Below are positions 32,558-45,357 of a stretch of DNA of 64,000 bases, one piece after another. Positions within the stretch are counted from its first letter, which is position 1. Each line of letters opens with the position of its first letter. The notes beneath the pieces were generated by a model. It was not told the DNA's origin. It did not search any database and saw only the letters and a program-made list of their open reading frames with translations. This stretch comes from Macrolepiota albuminosa (taxonomy: Eukaryota > Basidiomycota > Agaricomycetes > Agaricales > Agaricaceae), in the NCBI GenBank assembly GCA_027475525.1, contig JAMWFC010000087.1, forward strand, positions 1-64,000, in the 5' to 3' direction. A program made the translations under genes and the position numbers.

Positions 32558-33884
32558 TTACAATTGGCTGAACCGTCCGTCGTGTTCATTATTCAAAAAG
32601 GCGTCATAGAACAGAGCACCGAACTGGGCGCCCAAGAACGGAGCAATGATAGGACACCAGATCCAATATTGGCTAGTCGACAATCAGATCAGGCGCTCTG
32701 GAATGATCAATCAAGGGTACTGACTGGCGGAATGTATAGACAGCTTTTCCATAACCAACCATGGAAGTTAATAGACGAGGACCAAGATCACGAGCGGGGT
32801 TCAATGCAAAGCCTAATAGCGTTCTCTTGAACACCACGTAAAGATATACAAGTACGGAGGGCTTACTAGTATTCATACCAAGGCTGGCAGCGATCCCAAT
32901 AAAGGTGATGAATAACGCCAGGGGGAGCAAGCCGGCAGGCGCAGGGGAGTTGCCACGATCTGTGGCGGCGAGTAGGACAAAGACCAATATTGCAGTCGCA
33001 AGGAACTCAGAAAAAAAAGCTGATACATCAGTCATGTAGTCCGCCTAAATCCATAAAATGAATTTAAATCAACTGAGTAGAAGCCATATAACGCTGACCG
33101 CAAAAGTGGAGAATATGCCAGCGGTTTTGAGCGTTCGGATACCCCTTCCGCCTTCAAAGACGTCAATTGCGTGGAAATAGTTAGCATAGATAATTGCAGC
33201 GCCGACAAGAGCTCCCATCAACTGGGCTAGGATGTAAACTTGAATGAAGCAAATGAGACAGGTCGCGAATATTTTGTAGCTCAACACCAGACGACTGACC
33301 TGGTACTTTCTTCCAGGGAAATTTGCGCCAGGTTGCCATTGCCAATGTGACCTATCATTTTTAAGTGAGAATACGACCACTGGAATGAGAGTAGAGCATA
33401 CTGCAGGGTTGATGTGGCCACCAGAGATGCCACCACTAACCCATGCGCCCAATGCGATAGCTAGAGATGCCATTATACTAAGGACACATTTCCTGTGGCT
33501 AACATCTTACCTGCGCCCCATCCCAACGTCACGGTCGCCCAGTCCTAGTGAATAGTCAGCTCAGTTATCAAGAACTGAACACTAAAGATATTGAGAACGT
33601 ACACCCTTTAGAGAAGAAGATACATCGGTGTTGCTTGACAGAACGGCTTGACAGTTGGCCCCGAGGCCAAAGATGGTGAGAAGCATGGTTCCAGCGAATT
33701 CAGCAGCAGGTTCCCGAAGCATTTGCCTGTGTCATGGTCAGGAAATGCGCGCAGAGTTTGCAGGTGTGCCGACGCACTTGTATGGCCACCACCAGTTCTC
33801 TGGGACGGCGGTCAAAAGCGGTCCTTGATCACGTTCATCGTGAGGTTGAGATATGGTCGAGCTGTACGACTTGGACCGAGACAT
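32558..33884 (-). CDS. Aquaglyceroporin (MIP family channel), nine exons
   Basis: This is a plasma-membrane channel for water, glycerol or similar small solutes. Exons (plus coordinates) are 33884-33778, 33726-33603, 33544-33511, 33460-33402, 33351-33300, 33238-33099, 33044-32867, 32812-32725 and 32672-32558, all with GT-AG introns of about 46-61 bp. They total 897 bp, or 298 residues plus TAA, the usual family length. The start MSRSKSYSS is chosen because it opens the only frame that joins to NWWWPYKQ and [11 protein letters not shown]. The first pore motif is GGHINPAV and the second is [10 protein letters not shown]. The Asp after NPAR is the hallmark of glycerol-conducting members. Six membrane helices are predicted by hydrophobicity. 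The splice phases close perfectly, so the gene looks intact. A 177-bp tandem repeat lies upstream of the start. Confidence 0.93.
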
Positions 33885-34079
33885 CTTTCGGGACGTACTT
33901 TGCTTTTTTAATAATTTTCGTGAAGGAATTTATAGGTCGGGATGTACCGTGCACGTTGTGCGTCTGCATTGTTACGACAAGGTGGATGACAGCAGCTACA
34001 TTTACTATATCTTGAGCCGAAGAACTCGAGAAGTTTGTGAACAACCATAGAAAGCAACGCTTGCGCAAGTCTCTGACCC

Positions 34080-34437
34080 AGAGCCGGCGCGAAATGAGAA
34101 TAAACTTGGATCTCAATTCTTGATTGACAGGTGAACTTTTTCGTCTCGTAAATCATGTCTGAAAAAAGCATGTTCTGGGTCTCTCCCGTCACGATGGAAA
34201 TTGTGGAGCTGTAGCAAAAACCCCGTTTGTACAATTGCATCCTTTGGCCAGATACAAGAGCCAGCGCGCAATAAGCGTAAACTTGGATCTCGATTCTTGA
34301 CTGACAGGTGAATTTGTTCATCTCGTAAATCATGTCTCAAAAAAGCATTTTTTGGGTCTCTCCCGTCACGATGGAAATTGTCGGGCTGTAGCGAAAACCC
34401 CGTTTGAACGATTGCATTCTTTGGCAAGATACACTGG
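34080..34437. repeat. Diverged 177-bp tandem repeat, two units
   Basis: Units start TAAACTTGGATCTC at 34101 and 34278. They differ by scattered substitutions, so this is a genuine old duplication, unlike the exact 77-bp ones. It lies 200-550 bp upstream of the aquaporin start and may hold duplicated promoter elements. Confidence 0.85.
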
Positions 34438-35424
34438 GCTCCGTCTTTTGGCCGAATATACTGGATTCGCCTATGAAAATCAGCGTTATCAACGCGTAGA
34501 TATCGAAGTCGTTTCATTGGATGCATGTGCCGAGCGCCGCAGGCCGAGTGGCTGTACATCGATAATTCTCTCGGCCCGGCAGTCCTCACTCCTTCGATCT
34601 AGTTCCTTGGCCCTACCTCAGGAGTTTCTATCCAACCTTTGAATGATTCTGAGGTCATCAGTTCAGCTGCATCGTCCCCATTATCAACGATTGCACAGCT
34701 TCTTGCTCAGCCTGGAGTTAGAAGGCTTTAGTTACCCGGATTCTTCAACAAAAAGACCATTCCAATGGGTTCAGAAGGCTAAACACTATTCTGATTTGTC
34801 GTCCCGAATTTGTGGCCTCAGATTGTCATAATCAAACGACTGCAGAACTTGCTGATAGCAAAAATAGTCCTGCGTCAGCACGGTGTACTAGGAATCCTCC
34901 GATGTACGTGAACTGTTATAAAATTCGAGCTGTCAGCAAAAATGCAGAAAAGAGATGCCGAGGAACACGAGGGAGCAGCGAAGACGTCTCATTCGCGTTA
35001 CCATACACACACTCCGAGTCGGACTTGCCACAAACTTGGCTTCCTCACGATGCCCGTCAACTCCGCCGTCATCTTTAATCGTGGACTGGAATCAACGTTG
35101 ATGCCAATGTGGTGTAGAGGTCTTGTGACTCAGGAGATTGGTGCAACTTGGACATTCCCGGAAGCAATACCGTTATTGGGACGCATGTGTGTGGTTCTTT
35201 GAGGGTATTATCTCCAGGAATGGATGACGTCACGCGGACAGTGGTCGTTGCGACATTGCTTGATGTGGATAATGGACACCGCTGCTGATGGTAGGTCGAA
35301 CCGTACCATTCTCAGTGCGAACGTGCACCCCAGGAGCCAATCAGAACCGAGAACCGGAGTCGCGTGCAGACACGTTTCTGCGTGCACACGAGCTCGAAAT
35401 AATTGCTGTCCAGTTGATATCAGA
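34438..35424. other. Intergenic DNA between divergent aquaporin and bHLH genes
   Basis: No further gene is seen. It is probably the shared upstream region of the two divergent genes. The frame of the bHLH gene is open back to 35224, but that extension is poor in protein-like composition. Confidence 0.5.
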
Positions 35425-36708
35425 ATGTCTTCCGATCCCCTGCACACGACCACAACCGCCATGCCACAAGACAACTCCTACTCTGTCTCTGTCAATCCTC
35501 CTCGTCGTGCGAAACAGAATTCGTTTCGCACTCTCCTACCCCAGCCTGCCAGCCCGCCCAGCACCGATGCCTCAGAATTCGAGCCCACTACCGTCTCCGG
35601 ACCCGCCAAGCGCGGACGTAAACCCGGACCGCTCTCTCGCGCGGCAAGGGAGTCCCAGCGCAAGCTCAACCATTCTATCATCGAAAAGGCTCGTCGAACA
35701 AAGATCAACGACGCCCTCACCAGCCTGAAGCACCTCGTACCCCCTGGATACGGGCATCAGCCTTCGCAAGCAGAGGACGAAGAGGGGAAAAAGAAGAAAG
35801 GAAAGAAGGAAGAAAAGGATAAGGAATTCAAGCTTGAAATTCTGGAACGTACCGTCGTATTCCTCAAGGACCTCCTCAAACATGTCGAGGTCCTTGAAGC
35901 CAATGTCTCTTCCTCTGCAAACACCCCTGCACTCTGCACCAAATGCTCTTCGACTTTAACTCCGGATCCAAATCCCATCCAACGTTCATTAGAAGAGAAT
36001 TCATCACTTAAACGCAAGCGCTCACTATCCTTTCACTCTTCCTCCAACAATGTGAATGCGGAGTTCTCCTACAAACGCCGATGTCCCCGCACTTCCCCCC
36101 GCCTCCCACTCCCACCAATTTCCTCTTGGCTGCACAACCCCGACTCAGTCTCAGTCCCATTTACAGCCCGACAAATGGACCCGCAAATGGACCCACCACT
36201 CCTCAATCCCCTTAGCCATACTTCTCCTTCTGAAAACGCGACGGCTGACTTGTTGTCTCCGGACAGCAACACATCAATGACGATGGGCTTACCATCCCCG
36301 CCCACCTCAACGCGCTTCTTACCACAACAACACCCACACCCCTCCTCTTACGTCCCGACGCTCCATCTCGGTGCTAGTGCTAGTGCGAGCGAGAGTGCAT
36401 CGCAGAATTCCTCTGGCCTTTTGACATCATTCGCAAACGGTAGTTTGGGAGCAAGTTCGTACTCTCGCTCAACACCCACGGAGTCAGCATCGCACCATAC
36501 CCTGCAATCGCTGCTTTCGCCGACGCCGGAGGACGAAAGTGCAGCATCTTTGTTGCTACAGATTAGTACTGGCGGAGTTGAAACGTCAGCTACGCTTGCA
36601 GATGTTGATACGTCGCGAACACTGTTGAGCGTTGGAACAAGGAGCAGGAATGTGCAAGCGCAGACGCCAGGTAGCATGTTGGGGCTTGTTCAAGTAAGGA
36701 GGAGTTAA
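35425..36708 (+). CDS. bHLH transcription factor
   Basis: A single-exon nuclear DNA-binding regulator of 427 residues if it starts at MSSDPL (35425). The frame stays open to 35224, and M at 35461 is another option. Just before the domain is an AT-hook-like KRGRKPGPL (about residues 62-70). The basic region and helix 1 follow, QRKLNHSIIEKARRTKINDA. A long lysine- and glutamate-rich loop comes next (about 25 residues), then helix 2 (KLEILERTVVFLKDLLKHVE) ending near residue 158. The rest is Ser/Pro-rich and low in complexity. The H-x3-E-x-x-R pattern in the basic region predicts binding to E-box DNA. The enlarged loop is unusual for the class. Targets cannot be told from sequence. Confidence 0.82.
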   Translation: MSSDPLHTTTTAMPQDNSYSVSVNPPRRAKQNSFRTLLPQPASPPSTDASEFEPTTVSGPAKRGRKPGPLSRAARESQRKLNHSIIEKARRTKINDALTSLKHLVPPGYGHQPSQAEDEEGKKKKGKKEEKDKEFKLEILERTVVFLKDLLKHVEVLEANVSSSANTPALCTKCSSTLTPDPNPIQRSLEENSSLKRKRSLSFHSSSNNVNAEFSYKRRCPRTSPRLPLPPISSWLHNPDSVSVPFTARQMDPQMDPPLLNPLSHTSPSENATADLLSPDSNTSMTMGLPSPPTSTRFLPQQHPHPSSYVPTLHLGASASASESASQNSSGLLTSFANGSLGASSYSRSTPTESASHHTLQSLLSPTPEDESAASLLLQISTGGVETSATLADVDTSRTLLSVGTRSRNVQAQTPGSMLGLVQVRRS

Positions 36709-37879
36709 ATTCTTGCGAGAGTTGTCATGGTATATACTTATGTGCGGTATAAATGACATGTTAACGATGGAAGGTGTCCGAGGATTTCTTGTCTTTTTTC
36801 GCTCTATTGTCATTTTCTGGTGTGTATAATTAGGAGTAGAGCGCAGTAGACCTAGTAAAGTCGGTTGTCCCTTTATAAAGGCTGGACAGAGATCTCAGAA
36901 AAAGATTACTTATCGACAAGGGGCTGGACAGCACAGCAAAAAGACTGGTCGGCTTCTTATGTAGCTGTTCAGTGTTCTTGCACACAATCACGAGGCGGCA
37001 GACTGTACTCCCCTCTATGGAATGACTAGTACTGGCAGTCACTAGAGCCCTCCCCACTTTGTGTAACGGGCCCTCACAGGATAGTAACGCCCTTTGTCAT
37101 AATAGGACAGACTTTTTCTTATACGACCTGAAGGAAGAAAACTATCATATGTTTGTATAATTTGTAGATGGAGATTCTGCACAACAAGTTGAATATCATA
37201 CCCACAATCCTAGTTTCGAGTTCTTGTAAAAAGTAAAAGCAGTTAAAAATGAAGAGAAAGAAATGCAAAACAAAATTCTGGGGTCTCTTTCTGAAAATGA
37301 AGGAACTGGGGTTACACAATTCTTCGATCCTGCAGCAAGAAGTATATGTATCAATATGTATCTTGGTTCTTAATCAGTACTGTGACTTATCAATCTATAC
37401 CAATAGACTTGGAATGGTATCAAATTTACCTGGGTATATCTTTTATAGATAGAATCTGTGATTTTTGAATGGGCAGTAATGATGCCAACCTGGGTTGGAT
37501 GTGTTGGACAAATACACAGTACAATGCCGTCTTCAGCACCTGGCATGCATAGTTGTGAGGAGTCCTGACAGAGTCCCGGTGTGCTTGAACAAATGTGATA
37601 GAATGACGTGCTAGAAAATAGCACCTTGGAAGCTACCTGGCAAACTGTAAGCACCATAGCCTGAGCAAAGATACAGAGATGAAGTCGAATAGCGCAATGT
37701 GATGTGCCTGTAGGTGGCACTGCAAACAATGAAGACAAGATAAACAAGGTTAGCACCCAACTTGATGGTGACGTTGAGCTAAGCTAGTGCGATTTGAACA
37801 CTAAGTGTAACTTGAGTGCTCAAAGGTTACAATTCGTTGTTATGTACATGCAGAGTAGCTATCTTTTATACTATATGCT
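36709..37879. other. Intergenic DNA grading into repeats
   Basis: No gene is supported. GC falls after about 37100. The 3' part looks like eroded repeat. Confidence 0.5.
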
Positions 37880-38650
37880 ACTATATTTTTGAAATAGGTC
37901 CATTTGTGGCGCTACCAATTAGTGCCTCTCCTTGTGGTTGCAGGTAACAGCGACCTGTCAACAGCAACCGGCACACATGGGGAAACAGCAACCAACAGTG
38001 TTATAGCCCATTGGCCACAGTGACTCTAAACTGACTTAAACTTGTATGAGTCTGCTCACTTTTTAGTGTAATTCTGATTGGCCAGGCCTCTGCACAGTGA
38101 CTCTAAACTGACTTAAACTTGTATGAGTCTGCTCACTTTTTAGTGTAATTCTGATTGGCCAGGCCTCTGCGGGATATGGTCAGAAAATCCTCAACAGATG
38201 CCATGAGTTCTACTGTTGGCACTAAACCTTGTATCAATTCTTGATGGATAAAATGCTGGGCTAGAATATATCCTGTTCTGTTGCTGCTGATTCTTTAAAC
38301 TTCTGATTGAAGTGCCTCGTCCAATGGCAGCGCCTAATGCTAACCCCTTTATGGAACTGATTGGGGTTTGGTCAAAGTCATGTCCCTGCTGTCATGCTAG
38401 TGCCATGAGTCCTGGATCTCCTAATTCTCTAAAGTCAATGAGTGGTGTATGCTGAAGGCTTAATAGTGGTGGTTTAGACTGATAAACAACACCTATAATC
38501 GAGCACTAAAGCCCATGGTGTCCTGTGTCTGAGAGGATCGCTAGGGTCTCCAGTATGGCCAGTGTCCGTAGACCTGTAGTGTGCCCCTTGATGCGCTCAG
38601 TCTGAGTAGAAGCCTATCAGCAGCATGGAGGTGTCCTAGTGAAGCAGCCA
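37880..38650 (+). repeat. Repeat family C, copy C2
   Basis: It matches the reverse complement of 25870-26585. Copy C2 is richer in GC and CpG than C1. Duplication K lies inside. Confidence 0.6.
38016..38169. repeat. 77-bp exact tandem duplication K
   Basis: Copies lie at 38016-38092 and 38093-38169. The inverted C1 copy of this region at about 26400-26500 has it only once. Confidence 0.97.
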
Positions 38651-41600
38651 CACTATTGATCATATGCAGGTAGATACTACCATATGGAGATTTATCATGT
38701 ATGAAAGTCTCTTCACTCCTTCAAGTAGAAATAACCAGGTTTCTGAGCTTGCAACCAATATGTTGATGATGCCCAAAAGGGGCTAAGTACCATCAGATGT
38801 AATGGTGACCAAGCACACATATATGTAAAGTATTGGGCATGTTGATTAGTTGCTCAGAAGTCCAGGCAGGGTTATATCTACTTATGGTTGGAAAGAAACA
38901 TGCATTTGATAGTACTCAGCTGAGCAACTAAGTAGTAGTCAAGCTATAAGCATTTGTAAAAGGTGTGTGAATAAGTTTAAAATAGATTTAGCAACAATAA
39001 TATATCTATAATAATACTAAGAATTATGTAGACAAAGATGCTAGACAGAACTAGCTTTTAACAGCTTAAAAGCAAACTTCTGACTATAGCTACAAAAAAA
39101 AGTCTACTGCTATCTTTTTTTTCATTATAATATATGCCAACATATTGTCTATCAGTAGCACTAATATAGTAACAGTAGAATTAAAGTGCTAGTATCTAGT
39201 AATATGAAGCAATAGTCTAGTTTTGATAGATAGGCTCTTAGTTTATCACTAGTTTGAATCCATGAGAAAAATAATAGATGACAGCTGCTAGACAAGTTAG
39301 CTTTTCTAGAGAGTGTAGTATACTCATGTTATTATATTGAACAAGTCAAGTTTCAAGAATATCCCTATGCCTAGTCATAGTGTCAGCAGCAGTGTCTAAT
39401 CAAAATGCTGTATTTGTATTGTAAAGCTTGATTGTGGGCAGTAACTTGTTGATTATTCTTTAAAGAACCCTTCTGTAGTTCTAGAAAGTCATAGCAAGTG
39501 AATTTGAAGTTGCTAAAGTATGATGATTTATTCTGTGATTTGGTATGCTTGGCCAGAGTAGAATCTTATAAATACATATCTTACCAACTCTGCAATTATG
39601 CTCATCAACATTTTTCACAGTGCATGTCCATAATGTAGAATCTTATAAATACATATCTTACCAACTCTGCAATTATGCTCATCAACATTTTTCACAGTGC
39701 ATGTCCATAATCTCACTCCAAAAAAAGCAATTATAAAAATGATAGACATCATTTTTTCTAAAGATACTGCTATTTGACACTTAGTCCTAGCTCTGGTATC
39801 ATAAATTATTACACTGACCCTCACTCTGCATTTCATAAGGCCAGCTCAAAAAATGGCCAGTTTTGCAATTGTACAGTATGGACCAATCTGGTATTTTTAA
39901 AATTGCACTTTTTCTCACTTTATCAATGTGTTCTTCTGGAGTGAATCTCCTCACTAACAACAGTCCTATAAGAGGTAGCTAACATTCCTGGTGGCAAATA
40001 TAAAAGCTGAATTAAAGACATTGAAACAGTCTTTTCCATCACTTCAAAGCCAAAGGCACTGATGCTGAATGCATTAAACACTCAATGTATGCAGTGGATA
40101 ACACATCCAAGGCTGCAATATCACATAGAATCCAAATTGGCAACAGATGGGATATAGACTTCATATAGATGCACCTGTATGTAGGCTATGTCTGCTTTTG
40201 AAAATGGATAAATTAATTATCTTGACTCTAGAGCTATAACTGAAAGTTATTCTTCTCTTGTATAAACTTGGCAAGGAATGCTGCACTAAGAGTTTACTCC
40301 CAGGCATGCTCCATGTTCAACCATTGCATCATCAATAAAAGGTGCATCTGAGCAGAACACAAATTAATACCTATACCAGTCTACAGCATTTTATTTTTTA
40401 TAAAGACATCTTGTAAACTCATAGCAGGGCAAGAAGTAAAGAAAATAAAGGTAAAACATGATAATGCAGAAAAAGAAGAAAAAAAATAATATCTTTGAGA
40501 AAATATTTTTCTAATACTATTACCTGAAATGAGTAAAATCATATATATGCATGAGTAGATTAAGCACTATATCTAGTACTGCAATGCTCACAAGTTTATA
40601 TATCTATTTTATTTTAACAAATCAACAAATTTTAGCCCTGAAATGCCCTGTAATAAACCAATCCCACCTCATTGCTGTGTAATTGGAAGCTATCAGGTTC
40701 TGCTAATGTTGGAGACTTCTAGTAGCAAGTAAATCCTTACTGGATACAGCGATTCAGCACTCCTTTGCCAAAGGTATTCCTTTTCCAGTCATAGAGAAAC
40801 ATGCATAATTCTTGACAAATTGCCCTCAAAGTTATAGAACACCTAGAAATGAAGTATTACTATGTATTGTACAAGTTTTAGAGCAATTCTCAATGATTTG
40901 ATGGAATGAGTAGATGAACAAGGTGTGAAAAGTTAAAAAATGACAAATCTAAAGATGTAATCTCACAGCTGTATATCAAAGAGCACAGAGAATGTTCTAA
41001 AAAGTAGCTAATTATCTTGCTGGCATCTTTTTACATGATTTTATTCACTACAACAAGCCAAATAGATGAGAAATAGAGGAGAAACACATGGTTGAAGAAA
41101 TTGAGGGGATCAGCATCACATTTGCATTGATCAACTCTCATGCATAAGATGATCAACAGACAAACTCACCTCCTTTTGAGCTCTTGGACACACAGTTCTT
41201 TCTGGATTTGGCATTCTTACAGCAGAATGACTGGGCATGCACTCTCAGAACATGTCAAAAAGATCAAACATCATCAAGCTGCTAATTCTAAACTCCAGGC
41301 TGCAATTTGTCACATGTGATGCATCTGGGAAAAGGAATCATTTTTGTCATTTTGGGGATGTCTTCAAAATTCAACTATTTTATGGTACTTACTTCTATGT
41401 TAAAATTAATACATCTGCAAATGTCAAAAGTAGAAATGCTTTAGAAACTTTCTGTATACTCAGAATGTCCCCAAAATTTTGTGGTATTCTATAATTCAAC
41501 TTTATTCATCATGTGTGAAAAGGAATGCCAGAACACTGTAGACCTAATATTTCTAAAAGAAATTCTGGGGCCTACAGAGCATGTTGGCTAAGACCAGAGG

Positions 41601-42950
41601 TTTTTAAAAATAGAAAGTAATCCTTGTAAGACTTTACAATTTTCAGGCTATATGGAATAAGTATTTGGATCAGAATGGGACCAAAAAAGAGTTTAATACA
41701 GTAAAGCAGAGTTGAACAAAACTAAGTGAAGCTTAAAGAAACCCAAGAAAAGTTTGAAAGATATTCACAGTGAATTTTAGTGGAAGTTTGCTGAAGAAGG
41801 TAATTTGTGGTTTGGATATGACAGAAACTTGACATTACTATAAATATGCTTCAAGGTTTGCTTCCATCTTTGCAAGTAGTGCTTGACACTGTACCTTATA
41901 ATATCTATGCATTGTTTACTACTCATGCAAACAACTTTTGGTAGCTGGAATGAAGCTTGGAAGTGGCAAGAATTTGGAAGTAAAGGTTGAAATTTCTCTG
42001 TTGTACTTTTGTCTGCTTCTCAATCAGCTTATGCTCTAATTCTGATAAGAATACCTACTGATTTGCTTGATCCAGAGTTTTTAGTGACTTCAGCTGTTTT
42101 TGCTCTTCATTTTGCTGCATGCTACAGAAATGTTGACTAGAGCAATAATAACCACCATACCTTAACAGATGTGAACAATGGCACATAATGTCCCTACAGC
42201 ATCTCAACTATTAATTTAGCTAATTACATATACCAAGCTCTTTGCTAAAATAATGAACAAACTGTCTCAATAACTGAATATTTTGTTTGATTTATTGCAC
42301 AGCCAATTTCAATTTAAGTCATATGATCCAAATGTAATTTTTAAACTAGTATGTGAGACCTTTACATATATTAATTTTGGATTTTATCACTTGGTGGTTA
42401 TTACTATATAAGCTAGTCTTTACAAAATAACTGAATATTGGAACAGTTTTTTGAGCTACTGTACAGTAGTTTTGTATTAGTACATTAAAATATTAAGACA
42501 TGAGCACAACCATCAACCCTACTGTCATTAACTTCTCTTCATTCACTTTATTGACTTTGACATGAAAAGCATCCATCTATAAACTCACTACTTTACTCAG
42601 TCAATTATATATTGGACTGAGTCAACACACTACATACAACCAAATAAAGACTTGCCAGTCCATTAAATGTTAAGAGTATCAATCTTTAATACTTTGTATC
42701 TGTAATGTAAATACTTTATTAAAAGATACCTTAACCCGAAATTTGTCTAAACATTTCATTCCCAAACCAAGGCCTTAACTAAACGAACTGAGGTCAGGGT
42801 TGGAATTAAGCCTTGAGTGGGAGTTTAGGAATAAGCCCCCAAGGAAGTAGAAGTCTCTTTCCTCCTCCATGTGATGTGATGCTGTATGACAGACAGATGA
42901 CTAGAAAGCCCTGCCAAAAGGTAAGAGTATCAAGATTGCATAACTCGAGA
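38651..42950. other. AT-rich decayed transposon DNA
   Basis: Only broken frames are seen. A family-A-like LTR start (TGATGATGCCCAAAAG) lies at 38764, followed by diverged text. No domain could be named in the rest. Confidence 0.6.
39558..39711. repeat. 77-bp exact tandem duplication L
   Basis: Copies lie at 39558-39634 and 39635-39711, in non-coding AT-rich DNA. Confidence 0.97.
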
Positions 42951-43389
42951 GTGTGTATAGAGTGTGTATAGAGAGTGTGTATTATTCAATCTATTTTTAA
43001 ATTTCCAGTGGACCTTCTGATGATATGGTCTGAGATGATGAGGAAGCAAAGAGAACAAAGATGGATCAATTGGAAACTTACTCCGACGGAGGACTTCAGA
43101 GGAGTCACAGTAACCTTAAAACATTGTCTTGAAAGGGAGTGTTGCAGCCTTCCAAAGTTCTTCTTCAATTCCCCTGTTGACACACGTTCCGAGTCACACT
43201 TTCGGATAGTCGAATACATAGCTCAACTGAGACCATCAGTCCCGACGAACTGATTAATTGACGCTTGGGTACTAGGTCTATAGCGCGAGAGTCTCGGTGG
43301 GCCTAAGAGTACATCAACCATAGTCCTCGGTCCAAGGCATTAATGTAAAAACTTTTTCCGACAGGGTATGGTAAAGTATCAGGATCATG

Positions 43390-45357
43390 TCAGAGGTGGG
43401 ACTGAGCAGTTTCCCAATTTTGGAGGAACCCCAGAGGGCTCAAGCATGAGCTGTAGGATATGCAAATATCAGTCAACACGATCCGAAGAACAGATAGAAA
43501 CTTACCTTCACCGTCAGTATTGTTGTGTACACACACACCACAACCCCAAATACTACGAGCGAGGCGTCCACTATTCTCTGTTTCGCAGTTCTTGCGCATG
43601 CACGGTAGTGCAACATTGCTGGATACACATATGTCAAGGGCACACTTAGCTCACAATCAGTGATATAGTCATATGTGGTGAAAACAAAACGCACCAAGCA
43701 AAACATCCAATCAACGCTACAAACTTCCCCAAGTCTGCTTTCCCAACCCAACTAATCGTGGTGCAAACCCCAACCAGTCCAAGCCTGACTACATTCTCTT
43801 GCCACCTGACTCTTGCGTTGCGCTTCTCATTGACTGAGCCAAATATCCAGTTTTCAAGGATATCTACCGCAGGCAAAAACTGAAGGGGGATGGATAGAAG
43901 GATAGCCAGTGCGTAAAAGAGTTGAACCTATGCAAGTATAAGTTAAATTGAGATTGAGAGAGAGGCAGGTTAGGATGACGTACGATCTGTACTGAGAGCC
44001 TCGACGAGTCGAGGTTGATGAGGATATTTGTTTCGACCTTGGAGCCAAAGGCTAGATAACCGAGAGACCCTGCAGCTCCAAATGCGACTTCAAAGCGTCA
44101 ATTATACGTACGAAGGGATTTGAAATGTGTAACCTACGAGTTACCGCGGCCATGACTGCCTTCACAACAGGAGAAAATTTGTGTGGCTCACGTAAGGAAT
44201 CAGTTATTGGGATGAACTGGTAAGATTGTCCGCGAGTTAAGTGAAAATTATGTCAAGGAAAACAGAACGTACGAGTCCGATGGCTTGGAACGTATAGACC
44301 GCCGTCCTTGTTCGAAATATTAGTACACGATCAGTTATTCGATGAATTACATTCACCCAATGAATAGTGGGAAGTCCTTTGAGTTGAACATTCTTATATC
44401 CGCGACACCCTGCGAGGCAACTGTTGAAATTTCCACGCTAAACGCATACAAGAGCCCCAACAGAATAAATGCATTTGCTAACAGAGCCGTAGAGCCCAAT
44501 TTCCCCATATCTCGTACAAGGGAAAACGGAACGAAGATGAGGAGCTGAAGGAGAATAAGATGATTTAATGAAACGAGCTTGGCACAGTTGGTTATGCCCG
44601 ATATGAATGCCTGGTTGGAGAAATGAGAAAGAGAAAAATCGGAACGGGAAACACTTGCCTGGATATTCTCCGCTACAAAGATAGTGTAACCTGACGAAAG
44701 ACCAACCTGAGATAGAAATATGGATCCGAGAATGATATAGCGCATGAGGGGCCCATATAGAGTTCCACCAATGTCTGCCGGATGACCGAAAGAAGTTGAG
44801 AGAAGATGAGCAGAAAATATGGTAAGACGTACCTTCAAAGCTACCCGACACGACGAATTTGGTTTCCAAGAGGAGGTGGAACACGTAGACAGAGATAGCA
44901 GCGATTATGACAAGCGTTGAAAGAGAAAATAGGAGACCGCCATTGAGGAATCTTATAAACGCGATTCTTCAGCTAACAGGCAATTCCAAGGGCTCGATAA
45001 CGCACGCTTTCCCGAGGAACAAGACGCCTGTACCAACAAATGTTTTGAATAGCTGACATATGGGTGAGTATTGACTTTTACTTTTCTCGATTCCATCTGT
45101 TTACCATGAAAGCTCCCTCCGAAAGGGTTGCGGTTCCGACAGGATTTTTAGGAGATTGTCCACTCCTAAGTAATGGTGTCTCCTCGTCTGCACCGATATC
45201 GCGAAACGATCCAGAGGGTTCAAAAGGTTGTACAACACTTGTCGCATTATATTGAACGTGAGTGTGCTGGTTAGCCAAGCTGGAGGAAGCTGAAACGAGG
45301 GATGCCTATGAAAAGACGTGGGAATAAGCTGCTGTTAATGACAGGATCGCTTACCAT
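43390..45357 (-). CDS. AVT-type vacuolar amino-acid transporter
   Basis: A multi-exon membrane protein of the amino acid/auxin permease family (yeast Avt3/Avt4-like, SLC36 type), which moves neutral amino acids across the vacuolar membrane. The N-terminus is cytosolic with the acidic-dileucine-like DEETPLL. Helix segments in order are LFKTFVGTGVLFLGKA, then NGGLLFSLSTLVIIAAISVY, the DIGGTLYGPLMRYIILGSIF block, SLVRDMGKLGSTALLANAF, the KFSP region, and the C-terminal YVYPAMLHYRACAR and DASLVVFGVVVCVYTTI. Introns have good GT-AG ends. The likely start is an ATG at 45357 that is itself the whole coding part of exon 1, spliced to 45305 (MASLVS); this is uncertain. After the last intron the protein ends SVPPLT with TGA at 43390-43392. 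About 10 or 11 helices are expected. Confidence 0.82.

Noticed and set aside
34080..34437. 177-bp repeat as another assembly duplication
   Set aside because: The units differ by many substitutions and the period is not 77.
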